Positions 47,048 to 55,509 of a DNA stretch of 64,000 nt are shown piece by piece; the stretch's first letter is position 1, and each line of letters begins with the position of its first letter. The position numbers and the translations under genes are program-made. The stretch covers positions 3,866,501 to 3,930,500 of the forward strand of contig NZ_CP007145.1 of assembly GCF_000576555.1 (NCBI RefSeq), read 5' to 3'. Below the pieces are notes generated by a model. That model worked only from the letters and a program-made list of their open reading frames with translations, was not told the origin of the DNA and searched no databases. Source of the stretch: Hymenobacter swuensis DY53 (GTDB taxonomy: Bacteria; Bacteroidota; Bacteroidia; Cytophagales; Hymenobacteraceae).

Positions 47048-47776
47048 TCAACTTACCCACTTTTCCACTATCAGTAGCTTGTACCATTTCCCTTTTCGAC
47101 GCTGCAAGACGTAGGTGGCCCCTCCTCCGCAGAGCGCACCACAAAGCTGATTAACAGAAACAACTACGATGCGCTTATCCACAGAAAATATCGGGCAGCT
47201 GAAATACGTGTAAGCAGCCGTGTCGTAGCGTTTCTCAAGCAGGCTATCAACTCGGTAAGAATAGCGCAGTCTATCGAAAAACCGTCGTATGCTATCAGCT
47301 GGCAGCACGATATAGCGTGATGGTACGTGGCGCTGCTCCAAGCCGAATCCGCGGGAGTACTCCACCTGCAACTGCATGTGCAGGGTATCGAGCGTAGTTA
47401 CGAGTTTCTACTGGTGCATCTGTCGCAGCAATCCGGTGGGCAGCCTACCGTAAGAAAAGCCTATATCAGAGTCCAGTGCAGTTTTAGGATACACCGGGAA
47501 CAGCGGAACGACATGGTGCTCAACTAATAGTGGACTGATCGAGAAATGTACAGGTTCCTTATCATCTGCCCGGGTTTCATTCGGGTCAGACTGCGCCAGC
47601 ATTTCCCGAATAAAACCAAACACCACGCTATCCGGCAGCAACATATGCGGCGTTCCTCGATGTCGTACCACCACCGGCTTCGGAGCGGGCGGATATGCCA
47701 GCCGCAGATGTACTGCACTGAACACAGCCGCCAGCAGCAACGCGGTACTCAGAAAACGACGGGTAGCAGTTTGCAT
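47048..47776 (-). pseudogene. Exported protein gene interrupted by one in-frame amber codon
   Basis: On the minus strand codons run from the ATG at 47776 to the stop at 47048 in a single frame, broken only by TAG at 47410-47408. The first part (122 residues) has a signal segment RRFLSTALLLAAVFSAVHL and ends LPTGLLRQMHQ. The part beyond (to 109 residues from the Met at 47377) continues with LVTTLDTLHMQLQVEYSRGF and ends KWYKLLIVEKWVS. Both parts have the same composition and no own promoters, so they are best read as one protein of about 242 residues of unknown function. Start codon reuse at 47377 would make a fragment without signal peptide. Confidence 0.65.
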
Positions 47777-47848
47777 AGACTATTATAAGACGCGAAAACG
47801 GCCGCTCTGCTAGGCAGAACGGCCGTTTGAAGATACACGGGCGGCAGT

Positions 47849-49081
47849 TTATTTGAACGCCTGAATACCGGTAATGTCGGCGCCGGTGATGAGCAGGTGA
47901 ATGTCGTGGGTGCCTTCGTAGGTCACTACCGATTCCAGATTCATCATATGGCGCATGATGGGATACTCGCCGGTGATGCCCATGCCGCCGTGGATCTGGC
48001 GGGCTTCGCGGGCGACGTGCAGAGCAATTTCCACCGAGTTCCGCTTGGCCATCGAAATCTGGGCTGAGGTAGCCTTGCCTTCGTTTTTGAGCATACCCAA
48101 ACGCCACACCATTAGCTGGGCTTTGGTGATTTCGGTAATCATTTCGGCCAGCTTCTTCTGCTGGAGCTGGAAGCCGGCAATAGGCTTACCGAACTGCTCC
48201 CGCTGCAAAGAATACTTCAGGGCCGACTCGTAGCAGTCGATGGCCGCGCCTACCGCGCCCCAGGCAATGCCGTAGCGGGCCGAGTCGAGGCAGCTCAAAG
48301 GGCCTTTGAGGCCGTCGATGTTGGGCAGGATATTTTCCTTAGGAATCTTCACGTTATCGAACACCAGCTCGCCGGTGATACTGGCGCGCAGGCTCCACTT
48401 GTTATGGATTTCGGGGGCCGTGAAGCCTTCCATGCCTTTCTCCACGATAACGCCCCGGATGCGACCGGTTTCGTCCTTGGCCCACACCACGGCCACCTGG
48501 CTCTGGGGCGAGTTGCTGATCCAGAGCTTGGCCCCGTTCAGCAGGTAGTAGTCGCCCATGTCCTTGATGTTGGTCATCATGCCGCCGGGGTTCGAGCCGT
48601 GGTCAGGCTCGGTGAGGCCGAAGCAGCCCAGCCACTCGCCCGAGGCCAGCTTGGGCAGGTACTTGCGGCGCTGCTCCTCCGAGCCGTACTGGTAGATGGG
48701 GAACATAACCAAGGAGCCCTGCACCGAGGCCGTGGAGCGCATGCCCGAGTCGCCGCGCTCAATTTCCTGCATGATCAGGCCGTAGCTGATGTAGTCGAGG
48801 CCGCCGCCGCCGTACTCGGTAGGCACGGTGGGCCCGAACGCACCCACGTCGCCGAACTTGCGCACGATGTCAGAGGGGAAATAGGCGTCCTGCGCCCATT
48901 TCTCCACGTTGGGCGAAATTTCCTTCTTCACGAAGTCTCGGATGCTCTGGCGGATAAGCTTGTGCTCCTCGGTCAGCAAATCGTCGATATCGTAGTAATC
49001 GGTGAAACCGGCGGCGTTCAGGGAGCCTTTGTTGCGCTGGACCTGGGCCTTGGTGGAAAGAACATCAGCTTGCGAAGACAT
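47849..49081 (-). CDS. Acyl-CoA dehydrogenase, glutaryl-CoA dehydrogenase type
   Basis: 410 residues from the ATG at 49081. A flavoenzyme that oxidises acyl-CoA thioesters, passing electrons to ETF. It has the three acyl-CoA dehydrogenase domains: ERGDSGMRSTASVQGSLVMF, GCFGLTEPDHGSNPGGMMTN, and HVAREARQIHGGMGITGEYP; the C-terminal SVVTYEGTHDIHLLITGADI holds the catalytic Glu in TYEGTHD, as in glutaryl-CoA dehydrogenases. The substrate is inferred. No lysine or tryptophan catabolic genes lie beside it. Confidence 0.93.
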   Translation of the reverse strand: MSSQADVLSTKAQVQRNKGSLNAAGFTDYYDIDDLLTEEHKLIRQSIRDFVKKEISPNVEKWAQDAYFPSDIVRKFGDVGAFGPTVPTEYGGGGLDYISYGLIMQEIERGDSGMRSTASVQGSLVMFPIYQYGSEEQRRKYLPKLASGEWLGCFGLTEPDHGSNPGGMMTNIKDMGDYYLLNGAKLWISNSPQSQVAVVWAKDETGRIRGVIVEKGMEGFTAPEIHNKWSLRASITGELVFDNVKIPKENILPNIDGLKGPLSCLDSARYGIAWGAVGAAIDCYESALKYSLQREQFGKPIAGFQLQQKKLAEMITEITKAQLMVWRLGMLKNEGKATSAQISMAKRNSVEIALHVAREARQIHGGMGITGEYPIMRHMMNLESVVTYEGTHDIHLLITGADITGIQAFK

Positions 49082-49108
49082 AGGAGAAAATTGGGTGGGA
49101 ATGATGGG

Positions 49109-49135
49109 CAAAGATAGGAATTCCACTACGTACAA
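49109..49135 (-). promoter_or_regulatory. Bacteroidota promoter for the acyl-CoA dehydrogenase gene
   Basis: Minus strand: TTG (49135-49133), 16-base spacer, TATCTTTG (49116-49109), 27 bases from the ATG. The spacer is one base shorter than the usual range. Confidence 0.6.
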
Positions 49136-49173
49136 CCGGCTGCGGGGCCGTTGAGTTCGGCAGCCTGATTAAC

Positions 49174-49216
49174 CGAAAAAACCCTGACCGGCAAGGGAAG
49201 CCAGTCAGGGTTTTCG
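49174..49216. terminator. Inverted repeat with A/T-rich flanks, probable terminator
   Basis: Arms CGAAAA..ACCCTGAC (from 49174) and GTCAGGGTTTTCG (to 49216) with a 15-base loop. In the minus direction it would lie downstream of the TonB receptor and before the acyl-CoA dehydrogenase promoter. Confidence 0.7.
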
Positions 49217-49413
49217 GAAGGCGTGGCAGGTGGCGGGAGAATGCCATAAGCCGGCCAATCCCGGCACGCCCACAAAACGACCGAAAGGCAGATTTCCGGC
49301 CGGGAAAAGTCACTGGCACGCTTCAGGCAAAGCATGTGCCGAAAAATAGCTTTTTACTAATTTATTCGCAAAAAATCCTGAAAATGAAGTTGTTTCCCCG
49401 GCTTCTACGGCCG
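49217..49413. other. Intergenic stretch without recognised features
   Basis: Together with the flanking sites the gap between the two minus-strand genes is about 330 bp (49082-49413). Beyond the promoter and hairpin listed, I see only short open frames without coding character. Confidence 0.4.
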
Positions 49414-51891
49414 TTAAAACTTCACGCCCACCGAGGCCAAGAAGTTGCGGGTGGCCTGGGGATAATAGTAGTTGAAGGTAAGCGGCTGGCCGCTGGCATC
49501 AGGGTAGCCGTACGTGTAGCCGTTGGCCACGTACTCCCGGTTGAGCAGGTTATTTACCAGCAGACCTAACTCCAGCTCCCGCATAAAAGAAGGCTGCACG
49601 GTGTAGCGCAAACGCAGATCAAGCACCTGATAAGAGGCAACAGCTTTGTTGGCCGACTCCGTGTTATCGAGGTACTGGCGGCCGACGGTTTTGTAGAGCA
49701 GCGCGGCCCGCAGGCCCTTCACTGGCATCACCTCCACCGTGTGCGCCGACACCACGCTGGGCGAATAGGAAATGGTGGTCGTGCGGCCTTCGGCGGCTAC
49801 TACGGGGTTATAGTCCTTGTCGTAGGTCACGGCACGGTAGTCCAGGATGCGGTTGCGGCTCAGGGTGAGGGTGCTGTTGAGTGTAAGCCACCCGAGCGGC
49901 TGGTAGGCGCCAGTCAGCTCCACGCCGGCCCGGTAGCTGCGCGGGGCGTTGGTCCGAAGGGCTGTGCCCACATCATTGAGCTGGCCGGTATTCACCAGTT
50001 GGTTGCGGTAGCGCATGTAGAAGCCGTTTACCTCGACGCGCAGCATTTGTCCGTTCACGGTACGGTTGAGGCGGTAGCCGCCTTCCAGGTCGTGGAGTTC
50101 CTCGGCTTTGGGGCCGGCGTCGTTCAGGGGGCGGTCGGTAAAGTCGGAGCGTACGGGTTCCCGGTGGGCCACGGCGTAGCTGGCGTACAGCGTCTGGTTG
50201 TCGGTAAACTGCCAGGTGAGGCCGGCTTTGGGGTTGAAGAAGGTGTAGTCGGCCTTGGCCGAAACGGGCACCTGCTTGTCTTCGATGCCGTCGAGCTGAT
50301 AGGTAATGCGGCGTACCTGCACATCGGCATACACGCTCAGCTTCTCCAGGGCCTGCCAGATGGCGCGGGCGTAAGCGTTGTAGTCGGTTTTGGTGGCGTC
50401 GTTAAAGTAGGAACGGTGACGGATGCTGCCCGTGGAGGCGTAGCGCGCCCAGATGACTTCGCCGTAATGGTCGTTGAGGAAGCGGTTCCAGCCCCCGCCC
50501 AGCGTGGCCTGCACCTTGCCGTCGGCGGGCTGGTAGTTGAGGGCGAAGACGCCGCCGAAGAAGTAGTTATCCAGCCACTTGCGGTCCACCAGATCGGTGC
50601 GCTTGATAGTAGTGTCGTTGGGCGCGGTGCCGATAACGACGTCGGGCAGATTGTAATCGGCCAGCTTGCGGTCCAGGCGCAGGCTCTCGTAGTAGCCGAA
50701 GCCCCGGGTGAGGTGGGCAGCAGCGGCCAGGTTCCAGTTGGTGCCCAGGCCCTGGGTGAGGTGTAGCTGGTAGTGGTTCTGCTGGTAGTTGTCGGTCTGG
50801 TTGTCGTAAGTGTAGTAGGCGTAGCGGCGGCCTTCGCGCAGAGCGCGTTCGGCATCCTCGGGGCTCAGCTCATAGTTATCCACGTACTGCTGCAGGCCGG
50901 CGGCGTTGCGCGTCAGGGCCGGCTCGGGCACCCCGTTCCAGGCCTGGTAGGTTTTCTCCCGGCCCGAGAAGGTGATGAACTTGAGCAGGGTGTTCTTCTG
51001 CTGATACCCGGCAGCCAGATAATACGATTTCAGGTCGGAAGCCCCGCGCACCATGTAGCCGTCGGAGGAGATGCGCGAAAGGCGACCATCCACCGTGAAG
51101 CGGCCGTTGATGAGGCCCGTACCGAATTGCACGTTGTTTTTCCAGGTGTTGAAGGAGCCGTAGCTGTTCTGGCTTTCGGCATAGGCCTGGGGGCGGCTTT
51201 CCAGCGTACTCACATTGATGCTGGCCCCGAAGGCGGCGCTGCCGTTCTGGCTGGTGCCCACCCCGCGCTGCACCTGCAGGCTGCTGGTGCTGGAAGCCAG
51301 ATCGGGCAGGTTCACGAAGAACGCGCCGTGGCTTTCCGCGTCGTTCAGCGGCACCCCGTTCACCGTTACGTTGATGCCCTCAATGCCCGTACCCCGCACC
51401 CGGATGCCGGTGTAGCCCACCCCGTTGCCGGCATCGGAGTTTACCACCACGGAGGGCGTCTGGTCGAGCAGGTAAGGAATGTCCTGGCCGAAATTGCGCT
51501 TCTCCAGGTCTTCCTTGCTGAGGTTGGTGTAGGCAGTGGCTGTGCGCTCGTTGGCGCGGCTGGCCGTTACCAGCGCCTCGCCGGTGAGCACGCTGCCGGG
51601 TTGCAGCGCGAGACGCAACTGTTGCGGACTGCTTTGGCCTTCTAGCCGCTGCACCAGCGGCGCGTAGCCCACAAACGTGATGCGCAGCTCGTGCGCGCCG
51701 GGGGCCACGGCCGACAGGGTGAACGTGCCATCAGCGGCAGCTGCCACGGGTGTGCCATCAAGTAGAATGGTGGCACCGGGCAAAGCGGTGCCCGTGCGGA
51801 CGTCCAGCACAGTACCCGACACGGGCCCTTGAGCCCATGCAGGACCGGACAGCGCTAGTAGCGCCACGCCGGTAAACAGTAGATTTTTCAA
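49414..51891 (-). CDS. TonB-dependent outer-membrane receptor under TPP riboswitch control (probable thiamine transporter)
   Basis: 825 residues from a TTG at 51891, which puts MKNLLFTGVALLALSGPAWA (signal peptide) at the start. The longer open frame begins inside the riboswitch at 52038 and cannot be right. Next come a carboxypeptidase-like regulatory domain (VSGTVLDVRTGTALPGATIL), a plug domain (LDQTPSVVVNSDAGNGVGYT, IRVRGTGIEGINVTVNGVPL) and a 22-strand barrel ending NFYYPQATRNF..VGVKF-like sequence (final residues ATRNFLASVGVKF). It would import a ligand across the outer membrane with TonB energy. The TPP riboswitch upstream points to thiamine or a precursor. Confidence 0.92.
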   Translation of the reverse strand: MKNLLFTGVALLALSGPAWAQGPVSGTVLDVRTGTALPGATILLDGTPVAAAADGTFTLSAVAPGAHELRITFVGYAPLVQRLEGQSSPQQLRLALQPGSVLTGEALVTASRANERTATAYTNLSKEDLEKRNFGQDIPYLLDQTPSVVVNSDAGNGVGYTGIRVRGTGIEGINVTVNGVPLNDAESHGAFFVNLPDLASSTSSLQVQRGVGTSQNGSAAFGASINVSTLESRPQAYAESQNSYGSFNTWKNNVQFGTGLINGRFTVDGRLSRISSDGYMVRGASDLKSYYLAAGYQQKNTLLKFITFSGREKTYQAWNGVPEPALTRNAAGLQQYVDNYELSPEDAERALREGRRYAYYTYDNQTDNYQQNHYQLHLTQGLGTNWNLAAAAHLTRGFGYYESLRLDRKLADYNLPDVVIGTAPNDTTIKRTDLVDRKWLDNYFFGGVFALNYQPADGKVQATLGGGWNRFLNDHYGEVIWARYASTGSIRHRSYFNDATKTDYNAYARAIWQALEKLSVYADVQVRRITYQLDGIEDKQVPVSAKADYTFFNPKAGLTWQFTDNQTLYASYAVAHREPVRSDFTDRPLNDAGPKAEELHDLEGGYRLNRTVNGQMLRVEVNGFYMRYRNQLVNTGQLNDVGTALRTNAPRSYRAGVELTGAYQPLGWLTLNSTLTLSRNRILDYRAVTYDKDYNPVVAAEGRTTTISYSPSVVSAHTVEVMPVKGLRAALLYKTVGRQYLDNTESANKAVASYQVLDLRLRYTVQPSFMRELELGLLVNNLLNREYVANGYTYGYPDASGQPLTFNYYYPQATRNFLASVGVKF

Positions 51892-51968
51892 CGAGGTGAA
51901 AAAGGCAAAAAGTGGAACGGACCCGGTGCCAGGGGTCGGCACCCTTAGGTTTTTCGTTCGCGGATCGT

Positions 51969-52043
51969 TTGTTCCCTTCGCCGGCATTACCCGGGCAGGT
52001 TCAATGGGTATGATCTCAGCCTCGCATAAGCGAGGCACCCCTA
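51969..52043 (-). ncRNA. TPP riboswitch (THI element)
   Basis: On the minus strand the aptamer reads GGGGTGCCTCGCT.. (5' stem, about 52041), CTGAGATCATACCC, GAACCTGCCCGGGTAATGCC and CGAAGGGAACAAA (about 51971). The invariant CTGAGA, ACCC..TGAACCTG and GGGTAATGCC blocks are all present. It senses thiamine pyrophosphate and lowers expression of the TonB receptor 78 bp downstream. Loss-of-function positions are not evident. Confidence 0.96.
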
Positions 52044-52060
52044 AACTTTGGTTGTTGGGT

Positions 52061-52089
52061 CAAAGGTACGCCGCCGCTTCGGGTTTCAA
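52061..52089 (-). promoter_or_regulatory. Bacteroidota promoter ahead of the TPP riboswitch
   Basis: Minus strand TTG (52089-52087), 18-base spacer, TACCTTTG (52068-52061). The predicted start of transcription, near 52055, lies just upstream of the aptamer, as expected. Confidence 0.85.
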
Positions 52090-52400
52090 GCTGCTGCAGG
52101 CAGATTTTGCGCTGATGGCTTTCACCTTCCCAATCCAGTGAAGCGCTTTCAGAGGTTGCTTTTCCGGCCTGACTACTACCGCTGCCAGCACCACCGCCAG
52201 CATTTCCGCAAACCAACTGAAGTTCAAAAAAACCACTCCCTGGGCGTGGCTTTATTTGTTGACAATCAAGTAAATTAGCTAACCTCCCTAATGGTACGCA
52301 GAAAAACCGGCGCATCGAAAACAACCCAGCCTGCACCTCCGTTTCTTCTGCTACTGCCGGTTGGCTTTCCGCTTATTGTTGGACCTCAGCTTTTCCCGCC
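52090..52400. other. Intergenic region
   Basis: The 310 bases between the receptor promoter and the small plus-strand gene show no further feature. Open frames here are short and overlap in several registers. Confidence 0.4.
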
Positions 52401-52631
52401 ATGCCCCTCACCAGCCTACTCTATCTGTTCGTTGTTTTGGTATTCACCGGGCTTTTGCTGGCTCTTCCGCGCCGCCGTACCCGCCAGCCGCCAGCGCCGG
52501 ATAATGACGATGATGGCGGCGAACCACTCGACGACGGCCTCCCCGATTTCGACCTGCCACCCGGTATTTCCCGCCCTATCAACGACTGGGAACCTGACTA
52601 CAACCGCCCCCGCGTACCGGTGGAGTTATAA
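52401..52631 (+). CDS. Small single-span membrane protein with acidic tail
   Basis: 76 residues: one N-terminal membrane segment (SLLYLFVVLVFTGLLLALPR), a basic stop RRRTR, then an acidic Asp/Pro-rich tail (APDNDDDGGEPLDDGLPDFD, LPPGISRPINDWEPDYNRP). The topology (N-out, C-in) follows the positive-inside rule. Function unknown. Followed by a terminator at 52713. Confidence 0.7.
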   Translation: MPLTSLLYLFVVLVFTGLLLALPRRRTRQPPAPDNDDDGGEPLDDGLPDFDLPPGISRPINDWEPDYNRPRVPVEL

Positions 52632-52712
52632 AGTATTCCTCCCCTCATGGCAGGAAAGCACAAGCCAGAAATTCTTCGTGCCATTAAGAATCCTGAATAA
52701 CCTGAATAAGTA

Positions 52713-52750
52713 AACAGCCCCCGATGCCAGTACCGGCGTTGGGGGCTGTT
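52713..52750. terminator. Probable bidirectional hairpin terminator
   Basis: 16-base arms (52713-52728, 52735-52750) with two imperfect pairs and a 6-base loop; GC-rich AACAGCCCCC core. Lies between the small plus gene and the convergent GNAT gene. Confidence 0.7.
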
Positions 52751-52822
52751 CGTTACAACCAGAGGTAGGTGCCTGATAGAGCACAGTTCTTGCGGCGGCC
52801 GCATCCTGGCGCGGGCTTGTTT

Positions 52823-53239
52823 CTACAAATCCTTGGCCATGCGCACATAGGGGATGGTGCCGCGGTAGAAGCGGTTACCTTCCGGCTCCAGACCGAAGGC
52901 GCGGTAAAACGCCTCATTTACGGCGCGGGCGTCGCACCAGATGCGCTGAGCACCCTGCTCACGGGCATCTTCCAGCACATGGCGCAGCAGCTGCGACCCA
53001 ATGCCCTGGCCCTGGCAATCGGGGCGGGTGGCAAACTTGCGGAAGCGGGCTACGCGGCCGTCGATGAACAGGGAAATAACCGACACGAGCTTACCGTTGC
53101 GGAAGGCTCCGAAGTGGCGGCCCGAGTCGTCGTTGTTCAGCTTTACGTACTCGATGGACTCCTGGGGCCAGAGGACCTGGTGGCGGAGCGAATGGGTTTC
53201 GGCCGCCTGGATGGGGCGGATGGTGATTTCGGCGGTCAT
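52823..53239 (-). CDS. GNAT-family N-acetyltransferase
   Basis: 138 residues from the ATG at 53239 (an ATG at 53254 would overlap the upstream stop). It contains a full GNAT fold: RHFGAFRNGKLVSVISLFID, ARFRKFATRPDCQGQGIGSQ with the acetyl-CoA-binding R/Q-x-x-G-x-G/A loop (CQGQGIGSQLL), and NEAFYRAFGLEPEGNRFYRG. Substrate unknown. It is the last gene of the PnuC operon. Confidence 0.9.
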   Translation of the reverse strand: MTAEITIRPIQAAETHSLRHQVLWPQESIEYVKLNNDDSGRHFGAFRNGKLVSVISLFIDGRVARFRKFATRPDCQGQGIGSQLLRHVLEDAREQGAQRIWCDARAVNEAFYRAFGLEPEGNRFYRGTIPYVRMAKDL

Positions 53240-53246
53240 GTATGCG

Positions 53247-54122
53247 TCAGGCAACGGTGATGCTATGAGAAGTGAGAAACTGCTGGCCGGGTTGCAGGCT
53301 CAGAATGCCTTCTTTATCGGTCAGCTCCGGGGAGCTGGTAGTAGAGCTGGCAATTCCCTGCCAGGGCTCAATGCACACAAACGGCGCACCGGGTCCTTTC
53401 GTCCAGAGGCCCAGGTAGGGAAACCCATCGAAGCGCACCCGCACCGAGCGGCCCGAACGACGGCTGCGCAAGGTGAGGTGGGTGAAGTCGAAGTGCTTAA
53501 ACACCAGGGCATCTTCGGCAAACAGCGCGTAGCTGAGCGGCAGCGTATCCTGCTGTTCCAGCACGGGAGCCGTCTGGCCGTTGAGCAGGCCGCCTTCCAG
53601 CAAATGGCGCTGCAAAGTTACGGGGTGGTCGAACACAAACTCGTACTCCTCTAAGGATTCCTCGGGCAGGAGCGGGCACCGAAAGGCCGGATGGGCTCCA
53701 ATGCTAAAAAGCAGCTCCTTTGTTCCCGGGTTTTCCACTTCCCAGCCAATCGTAAGCGTGGCCCCCGCCAGCCGGTACGAAATGCGCAAAGCAAACTCAA
53801 ACGGATACTGCCGGCGACTTTGCTTATCGGCCCGCAGTTCCAGGGTAAGCTCCGTCGGTGTTTGGTGCAGGAGCGTGAACTCCCGGTCACGGGCGAAACC
53901 GTGCTGGCCCAGCGTATAGGGCTGGGCCTGGTGCTGGTACGCATCGGAGGGCAGGCGGCCCACAATGGGGAAAAGCACGGGCGCGTGGCGGTTCCAGTAG
54001 GCCGCGTCGGCGGGCCAGATATATTCCAGGTTGCCCAGATCCTTGCGGATGAAGCTATGCAGCTCGGCTCCATGCGCGGCTACGGCCACGCGGCACAGCT
54101 CATTTTCGAGAGTGTAGGTCAT
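53247..54122 (-). CDS. Aldose 1-epimerase-like protein
   Basis: 291 residues. It has the galactose mutarotase beta-sandwich: HGAELHSFIRKDLGNLEYIW near the N-terminus, NRHAPVLFPIVGRLPSDAYQ, HGFARDREFTLLHQ with the general-acid His region, and IGAHPAFRCPLL with the second His. C-terminal YLGLWTKGPGAPFVCIEPWQ carries the catalytic Glu. It interconverts sugar anomers, or hexose-6-phosphate anomers in the related YeaD group. Fourth-from-end position in the PnuC operon is probably incidental. Confidence 0.9.
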   Translation of the reverse strand: MTYTLENELCRVAVAAHGAELHSFIRKDLGNLEYIWPADAAYWNRHAPVLFPIVGRLPSDAYQHQAQPYTLGQHGFARDREFTLLHQTPTELTLELRADKQSRRQYPFEFALRISYRLAGATLTIGWEVENPGTKELLFSIGAHPAFRCPLLPEESLEEYEFVFDHPVTLQRHLLEGGLLNGQTAPVLEQQDTLPLSYALFAEDALVFKHFDFTHLTLRSRRSGRSVRVRFDGFPYLGLWTKGPGAPFVCIEPWQGIASSTTSSPELTDKEGILSLQPGQQFLTSHSITVA

Positions 54123-54191
54123 TCAACAGATAATGCGGCTAACGACAGAAACAAACGACTGCCGTTCCGGAAAGTTGGGTTACGCCGGCAG

Positions 54192-54749
54192 CTAGCTCAG
54201 GCGGGCCACCGGCCACGCCGTGGTTTTGCCCAGCAGCGCATCTACGTGAAAACAGGCCTGCTCAAATCGCTCAGGCGGGGTTCCGCTGATTTCGGCAAAG
54301 TTGGACAGCTGTTCCCGCAGTTCCCGCTGGTAGAGGTCGTAGAAATACTGGCGGTGGTTGGGATGTTCGCGCAGGGGGTCCGGTTCCCAGGGCAGGTCCA
54401 CGCTCAGCAGCAGCACCAAATCGTACTGCTGCTGCGCAATGCGGCGCAGAATCCAGTCGGGGCAGAAGCCGAAAGAGTGCTCTGCCCAGATTTTTATTAC
54501 CAACAGGTCCGTATCACAGAACATGACGGGGCGGCCCTGCAACTGGGCAGCCTGCAGGGCATTCTGCTCGGCCCGCAACTGTCCTCTGGCCATCCGCTCC
54601 AAGTCGGCCAGCACGTAGTTAGGGCCGTGGTGCTCCAGGTAATGCCGGGCGTACTCGGGGGCCCAGGCGGTGTGGTAGTGCTCGGCCAACAGGCGGCTTA
54701 AGGTGGTTTTTCCCGTCGATTCGGGGCCGGTGAGGGCAACTCGGAGCAT
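54192..54749 (-). CDS. NadR-like P-loop kinase (ribosylnicotinamide kinase-type)
   Basis: 185 residues from the ATG at 54749, 2 bp after the PnuC stop. P-loop GPESTGKTTLSRLLAEHYH, followed by WAPEYARHYLEHHG, Walker B-like PVMFCDTDLLVIKIWAE and YDLVLLLSVDLPWEPDPLRE. It matches the C-terminal kinase domain of NadR without the adenylyltransferase. Such kinases phosphorylate nicotinamide riboside; forms in this phylum near TPP-controlled genes are candidates for thiamine kinase. Co-transcription with PnuC means it probably traps whatever PnuC imports. Confidence 0.9.
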   Translation of the reverse strand: MLRVALTGPESTGKTTLSRLLAEHYHTAWAPEYARHYLEHHGPNYVLADLERMARGQLRAEQNALQAAQLQGRPVMFCDTDLLVIKIWAEHSFGFCPDWILRRIAQQQYDLVLLLSVDLPWEPDPLREHPNHRQYFYDLYQRELREQLSNFAEISGTPPERFEQACFHVDALLGKTTAWPVARLS

Positions 54750-54751
54750 AC

Positions 54752-55459
54752 TCAGGCGGCTTGAATATCGGTGGATAAAGCGGGCTGCCGGTGCAGAGCG
54801 CGCCGCCACTCCCAGTAGCCATACACGGCCAGCCCGAGGTACAGCGCATACAGCACGCTGGTCGGATACAGCTGCTTTGCCCACAGAATAGGCACATAAA
54901 TGCTATCCACCACAATCCAGAGCAACCAGTTCTCCACCCGTTTGCGCATCAACAGGTACTGCGCGGCTAGGCTACCGGCCGTGGTAAAGCTGTCCCAGTG
55001 CGGTAGGGCTGCATCGGTATGGTGCTGCAGATAATACCCAAAGCCCAGCGTGAAAGCAGGTACGAACACGGCGCACGCCACCCACTCGCGCGCCCGGGTC
55101 CGCGACACGGGCAGCTCGGTCCGGTTACGGCCGCCGTGCAGCCACTGGTACCAGCCGTACCCGCTCAGCGAGATGAACATGGTCTGCAGAAAGCAGTCGG
55201 AGTACAGTTTGGCCTCGAAATATACCAGCACGTAGAGCCCACAGCTGACGATGGCCACCGGGAAGTTCCAGAGCGACTCGCGGGCGGCCAGCCAGACGCA
55301 GGCAAAGCCTGTGAGCACCGCCACCCACTCCAGCGGACTCCCCCCGGCGGCGGCCGTCCAGAACTCGTACAATGACTGCACCACAGAAAACAACTGAGAA
55401 ACGAAGTATCGCCCGGGCCACCGTAGCAGATGCCGGGCGTGGTCAAAGCTAACGAGCAT
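54752..55459 (-). CDS. PnuC-family vitamin transporter
   Basis: 235 residues. Seven predicted spans: SPLEWVAVLTGFACVWLAAR, ESLWNFPVAIVSCGLYVLVY, SDCFLQTMFISLSGYGWYQW, FVPAFTLGFGYYLQHH, LLWIVVDSIYVPILWAKQL and TSVLYALYLGLAVYGYWEWR. WNFPVAI, YGWYQW and the C-terminal WxxW/R pattern are family hallmarks. PnuC imports nicotinamide riboside by facilitated diffusion driven by intracellular phosphorylation; PnuT paralogues import thiamine. The nearby TPP riboswitch favours thiamine, but no riboswitch precedes this gene itself. Confidence 0.93.
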   Translation of the reverse strand: MLVSFDHARHLLRWPGRYFVSQLFSVVQSLYEFWTAAAGGSPLEWVAVLTGFACVWLAARESLWNFPVAIVSCGLYVLVYFEAKLYSDCFLQTMFISLSGYGWYQWLHGGRNRTELPVSRTRAREWVACAVFVPAFTLGFGYYLQHHTDAALPHWDSFTTAGSLAAQYLLMRKRVENWLLWIVVDSIYVPILWAKQLYPTSVLYALYLGLAVYGYWEWRRALHRQPALSTDIQAA

Positions 55460-55464
55460 TAGGG

Positions 55465-55472
55465 TAATTTTG
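55465..55472 (+). promoter_or_regulatory. Bacteroidota -7 element (TAATTTTG) for rhodanese
   Basis: Exact TAnnTTTG 37 bases before the ATG at 55510, overlapping the region upstream of the divergent PnuC gene. Confidence 0.45.
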
Positions 55473-55509
55473 CGGCTGTTCCTGCATTTTCCGTTTTGCC
55501 CCGCCTCTT

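Noticed and set aside
49065-49335. Short minus-strand open frames in the gap after the TonB receptor
   Set aside because: They overlap each other in different frames, span a hairpin terminator and a promoter, and have no coding character.
49741-50766. 341-codon plus-strand open frame inside the TonB receptor
   Set aside because: Complement of barrel coding sequence; Val/Gly/Ala-rich product without structure or signal.
51892-52038. N-terminal extension of the TonB receptor to an ATG at 52038
   Set aside because: This stretch overlaps the TPP riboswitch aptamer, so it is untranslated leader.
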